A program made the translations under genes and the position numbers. DNA of 64,000 nucleotides, from assembly GCA_021613535.1 (NCBI GenBank), contig CP075492.1, positions 3,844,001 through 3,908,000 of the forward strand, written 5' to 3'. Each line of letters begins with the position of its first letter. The first letter of the stretch is position 1. Below the pieces are notes generated by a model. The model had not been told where the DNA came from, did not search any database, and saw only the letters and a list, made by a program, of their open reading frames with translations. The stretch comes from Adineta vaga (taxonomy: Eukaryota; Rotifera). Of the stretch, positions 22,633 to 35,242 are shown in pieces.

Positions 22633-24345
22633 TCATTGAATATTTCGATGAATCCAAAAACATAATTGTTTACTTTCATCTGAATATTCAAATGAATATG
22701 ATGTTAGAAGACTTTCATTTATTGCGTTCAATTTTGATAGTAAATAATCGTGATGAATCCTGGATATTTGATATATGTTCAATACTCTCAGTTTTGTTAA
22801 CGAACTAAAAATACTTATTACTTGATGAAAATTTTCAAAGGGACATTCTAGTTCGATAAGATTTGAAAATATTGAACAAAATCGTTCCACATCATCAACC
22901 GTACTATGCGGAGATGCACCTATGAATACTTTTGTAATCATTTGATTTACATATTGACATAATTCATGATTATCGAAGAATGATAATACCATTTGTTGTT
23001 TAATAGTTAATGATGACAGCTGTGGGGATCGTCGAAAGATTTCTAAAAGAATACATAACATGTCGGGATAATCACGAGAAAAGATGTGAAGATGTTTGAG
23101 ATTAGAGAAATTCATCATTGTGTCTAAAGATTCGATGAATTCGTGTATTTGTCTCGATTTATAACCGGAACGAAGCAGTAGCACCATTCATTACTGTTAA
23201 GGTTTCAATGTTATGAAAATAGAACTCATAATCAGTTATTATCGGATAGTTCCATAAAACTAATTGTGTAACTTTATCAAAAACATTAACTTTCTTCTCC
23301 ATTTGATTCGAATATCTAATTAAATGTGGTGATAATGCTAATTTCTTTAATGGATATGGAATTGTATAAATTTTTGTTTGAGTTTGAGTATAAATACATT
23401 CTGTATACCAGTGATGTTCATTTATCCAAAAATCACTCTGAAAATCTTTATACTGATTTATTATATTATCAAAGAAGGATTCATTAGACCAGCCAAATTG
23501 AAATTTGAAAACATGTAGTTGAGTTAATGATGTTGTGATGAATCGTTGCCAACGATTTGCATCAATAAATTCTTGGTTACTAATTGCAACGATCATTAGA
23601 TTTTTAACATTAGGCATGTGTTTGAGAAAGTCTTCTAACTCATCAAATACACATGTAATTTCATTAATAATCAATCTTTTCAAGCGAAGATTGTAGAACT
23701 CATCTTCTTGATTCATTAATGTATCATTATTTACCGAAATATTTTTAACAGCTAAATATTCTAACAATGGATTATATTTTAAAGGTGATATAATGCGCTC
23801 ATTCGACAGTCACAAAGTGTGAGATATCTGAGTGATCGCATTTGATCTTGTGTAGTTAATATCGCAACTGGTGTTCTTAATGTTAGTGTATGTAAAAGAG
23901 ATAATGGCAGTACAGAAATAATTTCATCTATTTCAATATCAGTTTCATTCAGATGAAACGAAGATAGTTTTGATAGGAGTGGTAACATTGATTTCAGTTG
24001 TGAGACATTTCCACTTCGAATTTTAGTCAATGATAATGAACGAAGATTTGGAAATTGTTCAAACGAAAATAAAGATAAAAACAGTTTGATTTGACCAGCA
24101 GTTCGTTCATTGGATAAATGTAATGAAAGAATTTGTGATCTGATTTCGGAATTTGACAACATTATTTGACAAAATCGATCGAATATTGATTTATGAACAT
24201 AATGAAAACTAAGATTTAATGGACAAGTTCGAATAAGTTTCGAAAATCGAAGATTGAGTTGACCGAATGATTGAAAGAGTTCAAGTGCATCGAAATATTG
24301 GAAACATTCGAGAAGAATTTCGTTTGGGAAATATTCGAAGTTCAT
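22633..24345 (-). pseudogene. F-box/LRR-like gene with two frameshifts
   Basis: Paralogue of 13202-14869 on the other strand. Start 24345 ('MNFEYFPNEILLECFQYF', then 'SFGQLNLRFSKLIR') gives an F-box. The frame runs to ~23779, shifts by one at ~23775 inside what should read on to 'LEYLAVKNIS', and shifts again at ~23170 between 'MNGATASF' and 'YKSRQIHEFIESL'. No GT..AG intron fits either break. The encoded sequence otherwise follows the intact paralogue to its C-terminus, so the damage is recent or due to assembly error in short A/T runs. Confidence 0.75.
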
Positions 24346-24521
24346 TTTTATGCTCTATATATTTACGTTGTTTTTATTGCATATTATGTTAGAGAACATG
24401 GTTGTGTAACATGAAATTTAGAATGACTCATGGATATTTTATTTAATTGGACTGTTTTTTTATCGAATAACGTCTTTTAAACAAACATAATATTTTACTG
24501 CTTTTTATTTTCAAGATCATA

Positions 24522-25069
24522 TCATTTATTTTTACATATAGAATAGATTACAGCTGTCATAGGAATAACAATCATCAGAATACCAATACCCGAAAAAATT
24601 ATGGGACCTAGTCGATAATCAGCTTTCCATATAACAGATGTTACAAGTGTTTTTTGATACCAGCAGGTATCAACTGAGCCTTTCTAAAGAGAATAGAAAA
24701 CAATTTTCATCGTTCAGACAATGTCCATATCCAATTACATACATGTCTATTATGACTTTGCTTCGATTCATCTTCAGCATAAATCCAACTTGTGATATGT
24801 GAACCATTAAAAATTTTATAGGTAACGTTAAATTGTTCATTATAACATTTCGATAATCTTCCACATCGAGTCGTACAAAATGAATATTGTTTAACATAAC
24901 ATTTAGTCATCTCTGTATGAAGATTCTTTATACGATAATATTTCGCAACCTCCCATATTCCAAGGCATATTAAAAATACACCCATAGTTATGCAAGTAAT
25001 GAACTTAACATAGAAGTGAAAAGCATCGTTCTTTTTCTCAAATAATGAGGAATACTTTGTTGTTCGCAT
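24522..25069 (-). CDS. Two-TM protein with cysteine-bearing outer loop
   Basis: Two exons joined at phase 0 (donor GTATGT at ~24743, acceptor CTTTAG at ~24685) give about 160 aa. TM1 is 'FITCITMGVFLICLGIWEV' and TM2 is 'IIFSGIGILMIVIPMTAVIY'. Between them lies a ~90-residue loop with five cysteines and N-glycosylation sequons (NVT, NGS). Short tails, two TMs and a cysteine-bearing loop resemble BK-channel beta or TipE-type auxiliary subunits, but that is a topological analogy only. Start ATG 25069. Confidence 0.65.
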
Positions 25070-25466
25070 TATACTGGAAACAATTGTGTGAAGAGAAAAA
25101 AGTAAGCTGACTCTTTATATAAGATGCGAGATGATTGACGCAAATTTGAAGTCACAAGTATATGCCGCAAGCATCCTTATCATATGTAAATAATTCAAGA
25201 ACCTAAATCACGTATATATGACTCAATATGCATCTTTTGCGTATATAGAAGGATGAGTTATCATGACAGCAAAGATCATGACAAATTAAATCAAAATGAT
25301 GGAACCTACATCACTTCTAAGACTTTAGAGTCAGTCATAACCATGTTCATAAAGCGTTATGTTAAAAACCACGACTTGGCATTTCACCGTTGATTTGTTG
25401 AAGAAAAAGTAGAGCACTTCACTTTAGTCATCGAAATAATAAGTAATACTTACAAGAGAGTGAAAT

Positions 25467-25765
25467 TCAAGAAGACGGGTTCTTTTTTAACCTCCAAATA
25501 GTGAGCACTAACAGGAGATGGATAGGAATGATTTTCAATACTTGGAATGGCATTCTTTCATTTGCAGCTTCTCGTGCACATAATACAGTACAAACAGAAC
25601 TCATATGGAAGATGTCATAAGAAACAGTTTGAACATCAGACTTCGATAAACCCCAACTCCAATTAGAACAATCAAGAATATTTTCATTTGAAAACAAGCA
25701 CTTGTTCTGACTGTTTTGTTTTTTCTTATTTTTCTTGTAATCATTTCAGAATCGTCGTTTATTTT
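25467..25765 (-). other. Doubtful small ORF
   Basis: A 76-codon open frame (25697-25467) without an ATG start encodes Trp/Cys-bearing sequence and a hydrophobic stretch near the end ('VLKIIPIHLLLVLTIW'). An ATG in another frame (~25688) opens a short signal-like sequence. The parts do not assemble into a convincing gene; it may be a worn secreted-protein gene. Confidence 0.25.
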
Positions 25766-26549
25766 TTCTCGTCAGACAGAAATTGTTATTAATAATTGAT
25801 AATAAACATTCAAGCAAATAAACTGATTGAATTGAGTGATTTTAATCAATTGATACCGAATGTCTCATTTAACAGCCAACATTTAGAAATTCTGGAGAGA
25901 AATATCGTACTACCCCGTTATAAAAAGCAAAAATGTTAAGAGTTGTATGTACAAAAATCAAACTATTGTAGAAATCAATATTGCTTTGATTATATTCCAT
26001 CTAAAAAATATTTGAGCTTCTCAACAACGATCAAGTAACACTGTAATGACACACGACATCATATTAAACGCATAGACCACAAATTCTTGTGCGTTGGTTG
26101 CAAATCGGAAAGATAATGAAATCATCATATTGCACTGGAAGTGTCTGTTCTTCATCTACGATTGTCACAATATTCTCATAGACATATTTTAACACGATCT
26201 AAAACTATAAATATAGGAAAGTTTAAGGATTTATTGTTTGACATGAATTATGAGATGTATTTTATCAGATATAGTCCCAAGACGAAAATTCATGTTGATA
26301 TTTCTACTGGTGACGCTATATGCCAATTGGAAAGTATTTGATCGATAATAGACCCTCAAGTATAAGAAATGAACGCATAATTGCAGTTATCCTTGATATT
26401 TTCTCTTAATTGATTTCTCGTAATCGAGACAGTATTGCAGTAGAATAAGCCTTTCTTATTCCTTCAAATGCAATATGTCGCATTGACTATTGAAAAAAAG
26501 TGTCTTTACAAAAATGCCCATCGGTTATTTCTTTCCTCTCCGTTCAATC

Positions 26550-26574
26550 CAATCCGACCGAATCTGTCGGATTG
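26550..26574. repeat. Perfect 9-bp inverted repeat with 7-nt loop
   Basis: CAATCCGAC and GTCGGATTG arms around CGAATCT. It lies in non-coding DNA with no T-run after it, so it is not an obvious terminator. Confidence 0.7.
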
Positions 26575-26756
26575 TTTAGTTATGGAATTAATAGCATTAC
26601 GAAGGCAATAATCTCTAATCATCTCTCTATGCAAAATGATCATACTTGTTTCTTTTGATTGGTATCAAATCTTTGACATCAGATAGATACAGTTAAATAT
26701 AAAGGACTTTCAATATATGAACTACAGATTGGATTTAGTATACCGATAAACAGGGG

Positions 26757-26930
26757 TCAAAATGACAAGGCTGAAGAGACGCAGGAAATACTACTTGATC
26801 AAACAACGAAAGAGAACGAAAAGGCATCAATTTATGGTCATAGCTTGGTGAAATCAAACGCAATCGAGGAAAATATCGAGAGGCAATCCGATTGTATCAG
26901 AAAGCAATTGATACTGAAGAAAAAATGTTC
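26757..26930 (+). pseudogene. TPR-protein fragment
   Basis: Two frames side by side read 'DKAEETQEILLDQT' and then 'LGEIKRNRGKYREAIRLY' continuing 'QKAIDTEEK'. The second is a canonical TPR (G..Y..A...Y..A). No start, no domain context and a frameshift: a relic of a TPR gene. Confidence 0.65.
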
Positions 26931-27493
26931 CTCTCTATATACTTTTAAACTTAGTTAAGTGCATGTAAATGATATATTATTCTTTCAGCTTTATATTCTT
27001 ATTGACAAATATTCATTTAAATGGTAGATTGATAAGATTATAATAATGAAGATATAATTCGATTTGAATGTTCAGTTTTCAAAATCAAATGACTGATGCA
27101 TTGTTCTTTTATTAGACCTTTTTTTCAAAAAGAATAGTTATAGAAATGGTGTCTATGAATATTATTTCCACTTCTATAATGACAAAGTTCAACTCATCGT
27201 ATGTCGGAACTTTGAAAGTATTTGTGATGCAAAAAATACTATATAATAACAATGTATTACGCGATATACGAAACGAGTTGCTACACGACACAAACAAAAC
27301 AATATCCCTGACGACATTCTTACCTTGTCAATTTTTCTTTCTTTTCTTAGAAATAAAATAAAGTCGTTTAACACGTGAGCGAGAACTCATTTCATTTTCC
27401 TTTTCTCTATGATACATTAGCAACCATCTTAAAACATGTCTTCTAAAAATTGTCACAAATAACGAACATTCTCATTCTTTTTTTTTTGCAAAG

Positions 27494-30400
27494 ATGTCTA
27501 CCGAAGAACAAGTACAAAAATCATGGGATGATTTAATCAAAGCTCGTCTTGGACAAAAAGAATATCAATCACGAACATGTAAAATTTACAATAATCAAGC
27601 AACAAATTCTTCCAAAAATCCAGACGCGATATGTGTATGTGGTCGTTTGGTTCGTCGTCATAGTTTTACTGGTGAAAGTCATCAATCAAAAGCAGCAAAG
27701 GATCATAATACTGAATGGACTCCTCCAGATATATTCGGTGATTTAGTTCATAGTATTAAAGTTCCAATAAATGTATTCGGAAAAATACAATCAACTGATT
27801 GTAAATTCGTTCGAATTGATAGTCGAACAAAAATGAAAGATATTTATACTTTACTTGTTGATGATTGTGGAGGATATAAACCAAGTCTTATTTTAAGTGT
27901 TTATGGCGGTGCAAAATATTTCACGATGATTGAACGATTAGAAAAAGAAATTATACGAGGTATTGTCGATGCAGCGAGTGCAACAGGTAAATTACGAAAT
28001 AATATGAATGATAAATTTTCTATTAAGAAATCTTTCGTTTGTCTATAGATACTTGGATTTTAACTGCTGGAGTTAGTAATGGTGTATCGAAATTAATTGG
28101 TGAAGGTATATCACATTATCGTTTGTTAAGAGAATATCCAAGTCGAGTGAAATGTATTGGAATGACAATGTGGGGAACGGTGAATGATAGTAATCGATTC
28201 GAATTAAAACATTCAACAAATGTAAATCTGAATTGTAGAGTATAGTTTATAATAAATAATTTCATTTATTGTAGAGTTATCCAAGAGAATCAATTTATCG
28301 ACAAATTCCAGATAGTATTCAAGAAGATAAAGAGACAATGGAACGAAATCATACACATTGTATTCTTTTCGATGATGCACGATTATATGGCTATCTTGCT
28401 GATGGACATCGTCATTCTTTAGTTACTCATGCTTGTAAAAACGAAGATAATCATACATGTAGGAAACGAAAATTGATATCATTTCTTATTTTAACTAAAA
28501 AATATTCTAAGGTTATGGTGTAACAATCATTGTTGAAGGTGGTATCAATACTCTTGAAGTAATTAAAAATGATATTGAAGAACATCGACCAATTGTTCTC
28601 ATTCAAGTTTGTTGATTTATATTATGAAATTGTATTTATATTTTGTATCTTAATAGAGTAGCGGTCGTATAGCTGATGTTCTTGTAACATTAATTGAACA
28701 AGATTCCAATATTGAAGATAATGAGAAATGGTAAGTTAGATGAAGTTTAGTAAGATTTTTAACTATTCTTTTGCATAGGACTTTAACTGATGAAGATATA
28801 AAAAAAGTAATCGAATATTTTCTTCCAAATTTTCCTGCAAGTGATATGGACTTCACAATCAAACGAATTAAAGAAATTTTACAAAAACAAAATCGTTATT
28901 TACTCAATATTTTCTCGTTGGATCGAGATAATAATGTTACTGAAACGATATTCAAAGCTATTTTCGGTAATGATAGAAAAACAGAATGTTAATTTATTGA
29001 AATATGATTCTTTAGCAAAAATTAAGGGCAATAATACACCTACAGAGAAACAATTGACTCAAAATGATGAAGATCGATTGATCGATCTTGCTTTAGAATG
29101 GAATTATTTTGATGGTATTTTACCAATATTAAAATCACGTGAAAGTGATAAACTTCGAATAGATCGAAAGCCTCTTGAAGTATATCGAAACAAGTAGTAG
29201 TTCACTTCGATTTTCTATTGTTCATTTTAGAATGATTTAAAACGTGAAAAAGACATATTTAAACGATCGATTGAAAAGAATCGTCCAGTATTTATTGAAT
29301 ATTTCTTAGCTGCAAGTGTTGATCCACTAATTCTTATCGAATCAGAAAATATAGCAGAACGTCATAGAATTATTTCAAATTTATATAAAGTTTGTTACAA
29401 TGAAATGGAGAAAGTATGTTTTTCAATCAATTTTTTTGTTTTATAGAAAAAAAAAGAAAACGAATCTTTATTAAGAATCATAAAAAATGTGTAACATCTT
29501 TGTTTGGTGAAACCTCGGCAAATACTGTTGAAAAATTAGATGAACGATTAACAAAATTTCTTGGCTCATTTATTGGACCTATTTATACTGGTGAAAGGGA
29601 TAGTATTCGAAAACGTGTCTCGATTGATATGAAAAGATATCTACGTACTTGTTGTAATCTTCGACAATCTGACGATGGTACTCAACTGTCGAAAGAATAT
29701 CAATCTCGATATACAAAAGATCAATTAATACGTGATCTTTTCTTTCTTTCAATCTTTATGGATATGACTGAAATGGCCAAGACTCTTCTTATTCATATTC
29801 CATCTCGAATTTCGGCGGCATTAATAGCGTCTGCCATATTCAAAAGTTATGCAAAATCATCAACAACTGTTTATCTCAAACATAAATTCGAAGATCAAGC
29901 TTTGGAATTTGAAACTTATGCAGCTTTATTTATCAATAAATGTTATGAATATAATGAACGAATTGCTTGTGAATTACTTTTACGAGAAATTCCACTTTTT
30001 GGTGATGTCTCATGTATGCAGGTGAGTTATTTATATCTAAAGATCACACGAGAAGACGACTTTATTATTTTCAGGTAGCAATTTCAAGTGAAAGTGCAAA
30101 AATACTTGAAACAGCATGTTTTGATCAAACATTGCATGAAGTATGGTATAATAAATTATCGATCATCAATCAGCAAGCATCGAAAAAGCTGTTGCAATTT
30201 GTGGCTTTCCTATCACTTGGTTTTCTAGCACCAATAATCATCACCTATCGAGATCATGAACTAGTAAGAAGATACTTTCTTATATACGGAATAACGAATA
30301 TATTGTATTTTTTTTTCTAGGAAGTACAAGATAGATCGTAAGTACCAAGAATAGGTTTATCATAAAATGAAACTATTTTGTGAATAGTTTATCATCAGAT

Positions 30401-32404
30401 GGTATTAATTATTATACGGAAAAAGAACTATATACAGGTCGAACATGGAATAAATATTGGTTACGTTTTAAATATTTTCATCAGAGTCCAATGATAAAAA
30501 TGTGTTATCATTTTGTAAGTTAATATTCATATCGATTCATCAATAAATTATTTATTATTTAGGCAAGTTATATCTTCTTTCTATTGGTCTTTAGTTATAT
30601 GATGCTTTATCATTTGGATCGTCGTGATACATTTGATATTCCACATTGGACTGAAATTTATGTTATTATTACAGTTTCAACAATGTTCTGTGAAGAAGTT
30701 CGAAGAGTAAGATTGTTTTTCTTTATTTATCTTTTGTTTATTCGTTCTTTTATTTTTAGTTATTTCATGAATATAAGACACGGATGACTGAACGATGGGA
30801 TCCAACAGGATCGATGCTTTTGACGTTATTTTCAATTTTATTCTATATAGCACCTTATTTCTTGTTTTATTTGGGTTTAATATTTCGTTATCGAAGTTAC
30901 GATGAAGGTTTGCTTACTACAGCAAGGTAAGATTTCTAATAGACTTATTCGTTATTTTAAATCGAAGCATTTTAGAATTATATGGGCATTTGATTTGGAA
31001 TTATGGTATCTTCGTTCGTTGAAATTTATCATGGCTTTGAAATCTATTGGACCGAAATTGTTTATGTTGAAAAATATGGTTTGTTTTTCGTTGAAATTTG
31101 TCATCAATTGATTATTTTTGATTTAGCTTAAAGATCTATTTGCATTTGTCTATATGATCTTTATTGCAATAGCTGCGTATGGTGTTGTATCACGTGCAAT
31201 GATTCTTTACAAACAAGTTCCATTTACTTTGCATTCTATTTTTAAAGAAATCTTCTATGAACCATATTGGTTTATCTATGGAGAAGTATCGGATAAAGAA
31301 TTACTTGATAGTAAAGAATAGAATGAGTATAAATTATTTTATATTGATCAATTCATTGTTGTTTAGATAAAATTGCTACTGATGAAAATTCATCGGCAGC
31401 AGAAGCAACTGCTACTCATGTACTCTTAGCATTTCATATGTTATTTATCAATATTCTTATTCTTAATCTATTAATTGCTGTGTTTACGTAAGATTGTATA
31501 TTGTTCATCAAATTGAATAATAACTTTTTCAATAAATTTAAGACGTACAATTGATCAAATTCAAGATAATACAGAATTCTACTGGCGTTATCAACGTTAT
31601 TCATTTGTTCGAGAATATTTTGAACGTCCACCACTTGCATATCCACCGTTGATTGTTTTTACTCATATTATCTTTCTCTGCCGTAGTCTTCGTCGGAAAT
31701 GTTGTCCAAAATTATGTCGTAACGAAGTTGGCAATGAAAATGCCAAATCTAAATTAAATATATTAACATCGATTTTTAGTAATTAGAAAAATTATTTCGA
31801 AAGAAAATGTGAGCATGTATGATTGTCGATTTTTTTAGAAATCATTCCTGTTGAAAAATCTCATTTGAATGAACAATGGAATGTGTTTGAAAATGCAGCA
31901 ACACATAGTTTTGCTCGTTCGATTATTGAAAAGAATAAAAAGAAAGGATATTTATCAGTTGATGATGATCATTCGAAAAGAAACTTAAAAACGAATGGTT
32001 TGAATGGAAATAATCAATCAGTTGCAGATGAACAACAAACAATTGTTAATTTACAAGAAGAAATCACAGTATTAAAATCAGTTCTTGCAAATACTCAGAA
32101 AACGATTGAAGAAGTATGAAATTCTTTGGTCTAGTTTTTAATCGAACTATAAATTCATTTTTTTAGAACAATTCACGAATGGAAAAACAGGCATATGATG
32201 TAAGTCGAGTTCATTTTTCTTTTTGATTTATTGAAAGGAAAATATATCTTAAAGGTGAACAAATCGCTTGATTGGATAATGCAAGCTGTTGCACGAGTGA
32301 AAATGAATGATCCGAATAAACCACCAGTCTTAGTGAATCTTGAACTACCATCGATTCAACGTCGATTTTCTTTAGTTAGTCAATCAGGTACAAATCTTGA
32401 TTAG
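27494..32404 (+). CDS. TRPM-type cation channel
   Basis: Long gene of about 20 exons with ~50-nt introns. The N-terminal half is the TRPM homology region (SLOG/LSDAT fold): 'CVCGRLVRRHS', 'KPSLILSVYGGAKYF', 'DTWILTAGVSNGVSKLIGEG', 'VTIIVEGGINTLEVI'. TM segments occur from ~30190 to 31500 ('FVAFLSLGFLAPIII', 'FLLVFSYMMLYHL', 'FVYMIFIAIAAYGVV'). The pore area has 'FYEPYWFIYGEV' and S6 is 'LLAFHMLFINILILNLLIAVF'. A TRP helix and a C-terminal coiled coil ('VNLQEEITVLKSVLANTQ') follow. I see no NUDT9-type or alpha-kinase domain, so it is a channel-only TRPM. Start ATG 27494; the stop TAG at 32402 follows the coiled coil. A further exon cannot be excluded, because a GT follows 'SQSG' at the end. 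Confidence 0.85.
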
Positions 32405-32751
32405 GAATTCTTTTTGTATATATATATATATGAAAATACATTCATTTTATTTTCACGACAATAAACTGGTGACCTCTGTGAAATGATACATTTCCTTGTA
32501 CTGTGGAACGATTTTAACACTTGAGCAAATCGATAGTTCGGATTTCTATACTTTGCTTTTACACAAAAATTCTGTCTGTACGAGTGCTGTTTGATTAACT
32601 CAATTTATTTAGTTACTATCGTTTTAATTGTCATTGGTAGCCGACATATATTCAGTTAAGTATTCTTATTGTCGAAAATAAAAACCGAAAAGAAAAGAAG
32701 AACGCATCAAATAACATATTTTTACTAAGTGGCCTATTTTGTGACCATTAA

Positions 32752-33633
32752 ATGACGAATATAACATTGAGACATTTGAATGATGATACTTCTTGGTTAA
32801 TTGCCTTTAATGATTTTAAAATCTTACTTGATCCATGGTTCATTGGATCTCAAACTGACTATTTTAGTTATTTTTCTACTCAAGAACATGCGACTCCATC
32901 ATCTATTCAAGACATCCAGCGTGATCTCGGCATGAATATTGATGCAATCGTTATTTCTCATGAATTTACCGATCATTGTCATGAACAAACTCTTCGATCT
33001 CTTTCTTCAACTATTCCCATATTTGCTACAAGTAATGCTGCAAAACGTATCCGACGATGGAATCATTTTCAACATGTTTATAACATTCCCACATTGAACG
33101 ATCGACCAGAGAATTTCACAATTCGAACTTTAAGTAATCAACAAGTGCAAACAGATACAATCAGTGTTGGATATATACCAGAAAAGAAAATTTTCTCTTT
33201 ACCATCACTACACGGTGCAACATGCATATCATTTCTTGTCAATAATCAACAATGGCATAGTTTATTGTATATTCCACATGGTTGCGAACAAAGTTCAATT
33301 TGTGAATGGGTAAATAAACAAACAAATGTAAAAATATGCGTACTTTTACAAGGATTTGATCGAGTTTTTAATCCCATATGGCTTGGTGGTTTACTTAACT
33401 ATGGATGTCATCAAGCCGCTCAACTTGCAATAGCGATCAAAGCAAAATATTGGCTTAATACTCATGATGAAAACAAGATAGCTCGTGGATTGGTTTCAAA
33501 ATTTCTCAAACGAGATAATCATACAATTGCAAATGCCAAGATTGAATTAGATAAATATAAAACTCAAACAATAATACCGCAGATTCATTGTGTTGCAAAC
33601 GGAGATTCTTTTGTCATAGATTTAACCGAATAA
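32752..33633 (+). CDS. Metallo-beta-lactamase-fold protein
   Basis: Intronless, 293 aa. 'FKILLDPWFIG' and 'IDAIVISHEFTDHCHEQTL' match the UlaG/MBL superfamily, with a modified HxHxDH signature (H-E-F-T-D-H-C-H). Later 'LLYIPHGC' and 'YWLNTHDENK' may supply the remaining metal ligands or substrate contacts. The first His of the usual HxH pair has shifted, so activity is uncertain. The lack of introns among intron-bearing neighbours fits recent acquisition, perhaps from fungi, where similar proteins occur; this is inference. No signal peptide. Confidence 0.7.
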   Translation: MTNITLRHLNDDTSWLIAFNDFKILLDPWFIGSQTDYFSYFSTQEHATPSSIQDIQRDLGMNIDAIVISHEFTDHCHEQTLRSLSSTIPIFATSNAAKRIRRWNHFQHVYNIPTLNDRPENFTIRTLSNQQVQTDTISVGYIPEKKIFSLPSLHGATCISFLVNNQQWHSLLYIPHGCEQSSICEWVNKQTNVKICVLLQGFDRVFNPIWLGGLLNYGCHQAAQLAIAIKAKYWLNTHDENKIARGLVSKFLKRDNHTIANAKIELDKYKTQTIIPQIHCVANGDSFVIDLTE

Positions 33634-33771
33634 AACAAATACTTAGATTCGTTTTCTTGAGAAAGTTAACAGCACAGAAAAAAACTCAAATCATTGTGTT
33701 CATAATCTGCTTTTTATTAGAAACAAAAAAACATCGTGTTCTTCCTTTTTCAATGATAATTAGAACAATCA

Positions 33772-34614
33772 TCAAGCGCTACTATTATGCATATGACCAA
33801 CAATCCATTCCGATAGAGCTTCTGGATTTCGGGTCTAAATATTTTACAACAAGAAAATTGAATTAAAGCTCAAATTTATTCTCACCTGAATATAAATTAT
33901 TCCAGGGCCAGTAAATCGACAAACAAGACCTTCACCAGAATGCATTCCAGCTGACATACTTCCACCAGCACGTTCAATTGCATACGGACAATTCCAAGCA
34001 ACTAAATGACCATTATCAACAATTAATTGTTCGTTTGCTTTTAATTGACGTTGAAGAATTGCACCAAGTGATGTAACAAAAACTACTCCTCGACCAGTAA
34101 ATTGTTGTACAAATAAACCTTCACCAGAAAATAATGCCTTACTTAAACCTTGAGATTTAGTTTCTTTTGTGACGCCATCAGACATGGCGAGGAATCCTCC
34201 TCGACCAACTGTCCAACGTGTATTTCCATCTAAATGAATTGCCATTATATCACCCCTACATAACGATAAACAGTAGATTAGACAAGAAAACAATACTTTT
34301 CCAGAATTATCAACTTACCAAACCGGTGGTGCTAATAAAATTTCTCCAGGACCCGTGTAAGTTGATTGAGCCATTTCTCCACCAGCAATCATTTTTTTAA
34401 AAGAAAATTTTAATTTTCCTTTTAATTTAATATCTGGAGTCATGGTTACCATTGCACCTGGTTGAGTAAAGACTTGTGAATTTGGTAATAAAGTCATGGA
34501 AAGAATTGCATTAGTATCTCGATGACTGATATTAAAAAAACCTCCGGGAAATTCACCAGTTATATCAGCTAAACTACCGAGTGGAGCTTGTTGAGGAGGA
34601 GCAGCAAACGCCAT
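33772..34614 (-). CDS. AIM24-family protein
   Basis: Three exons (34614-34319, 34255-33886, 33834-33772) close in phase and give 242 aa. Motifs of the AIM24 (DUF124) beta-barrel-like family: 'QVFTQPGAMVTMTPDIKLKG', 'AQSTYTGPGEILLAPP', 'GEGLFVQQFTGRGVVFV', 'GSMSAGMHSGEGLVCRFTGP' and the C-terminal 'TRNPEALSEWI'. Eukaryotic members link to mitochondrial inner-membrane organisation, but many are of unknown function. No clear presequence is visible, so the location is open. Confidence 0.85.
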
Positions 34615-35163
34615 TTATTATCTTGTTTTCGTCAATGTAATAAATGAAACGTCGATTGATACGATTATAAATCATATCTCAAGGTTATTTGATGCATGAA
34701 AGAAGGATTGATGAATAAACAAATGATACACGTTGTATATACCAAAAACGGAGAGAAAAAAACAATCGAATATAAAAAGCAAATATATTTTCCATATTTA
34801 GTTTATTGAAATTAAAAATTTATTGATGACTTTCTAGAGATAAGAGAATCTACTGCATCATTAACACATGCATATCTTTTATGCTCGTCGCATTAGTTAG
34901 ACAATTATGGTTGAATGACTTAATATCTAAATGTTTTGTCTTCCATATTTTTAAGTTAGTCATTTTATAACGTTGTAAAACAAAACTAGATGTGACAGCT
35001 TTCCAGAATTAGTAATGATATCTTAATTGATACTAGGTAATGGACTTTTATACTAGAGACAATTCACATAGAATGAACAGAAGAAAAACATCATAGATAA
35101 TTATTTTGAGAAAGACACACAAAATACGTTTACTTTGCTGGAAATTAAAACAGCGATTAAATA
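34615..35163. other. Intergenic, nothing recognised
   Basis: AT-rich, short random ORFs only. Confidence 0.4.
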
Positions 35164-35242
35164 ATGGTGGTTTCTACAACAACTTCAGTAATTATCGCTC
35201 GTCAAATTCGTATCTAAGGAGGTTTCATATTGATACCAAGAG
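35164..35242 (+). pseudogene. N-terminal relic of a GPCR gene
   Basis: ATG 35164 opens 'MVVSTTTSVIIARQIRI' then TAA then 'GGFILI', matching the N-terminus of the intact GPCR at 37770 (VIVARQILIYGGLILI) at DNA level too. The Tyr codon TAC became TAA. The homology ends about 80 bp in. Confidence 0.75.

Larger units (their letters stand above)
25766..27493. other. Gene-poor stretch
   Basis: About 1.7 kb with no intact gene. It contains an inverted repeat at 26550-26574 and a TPR relic at 26757-26930, listed separately. Confidence 0.5.

Noticed and set aside
33588-33866. 92-codon ORF after the MBL gene
   Set aside because: Starts inside the MBL frame and runs across the AIM24 3' exon on the other strand; no motif.
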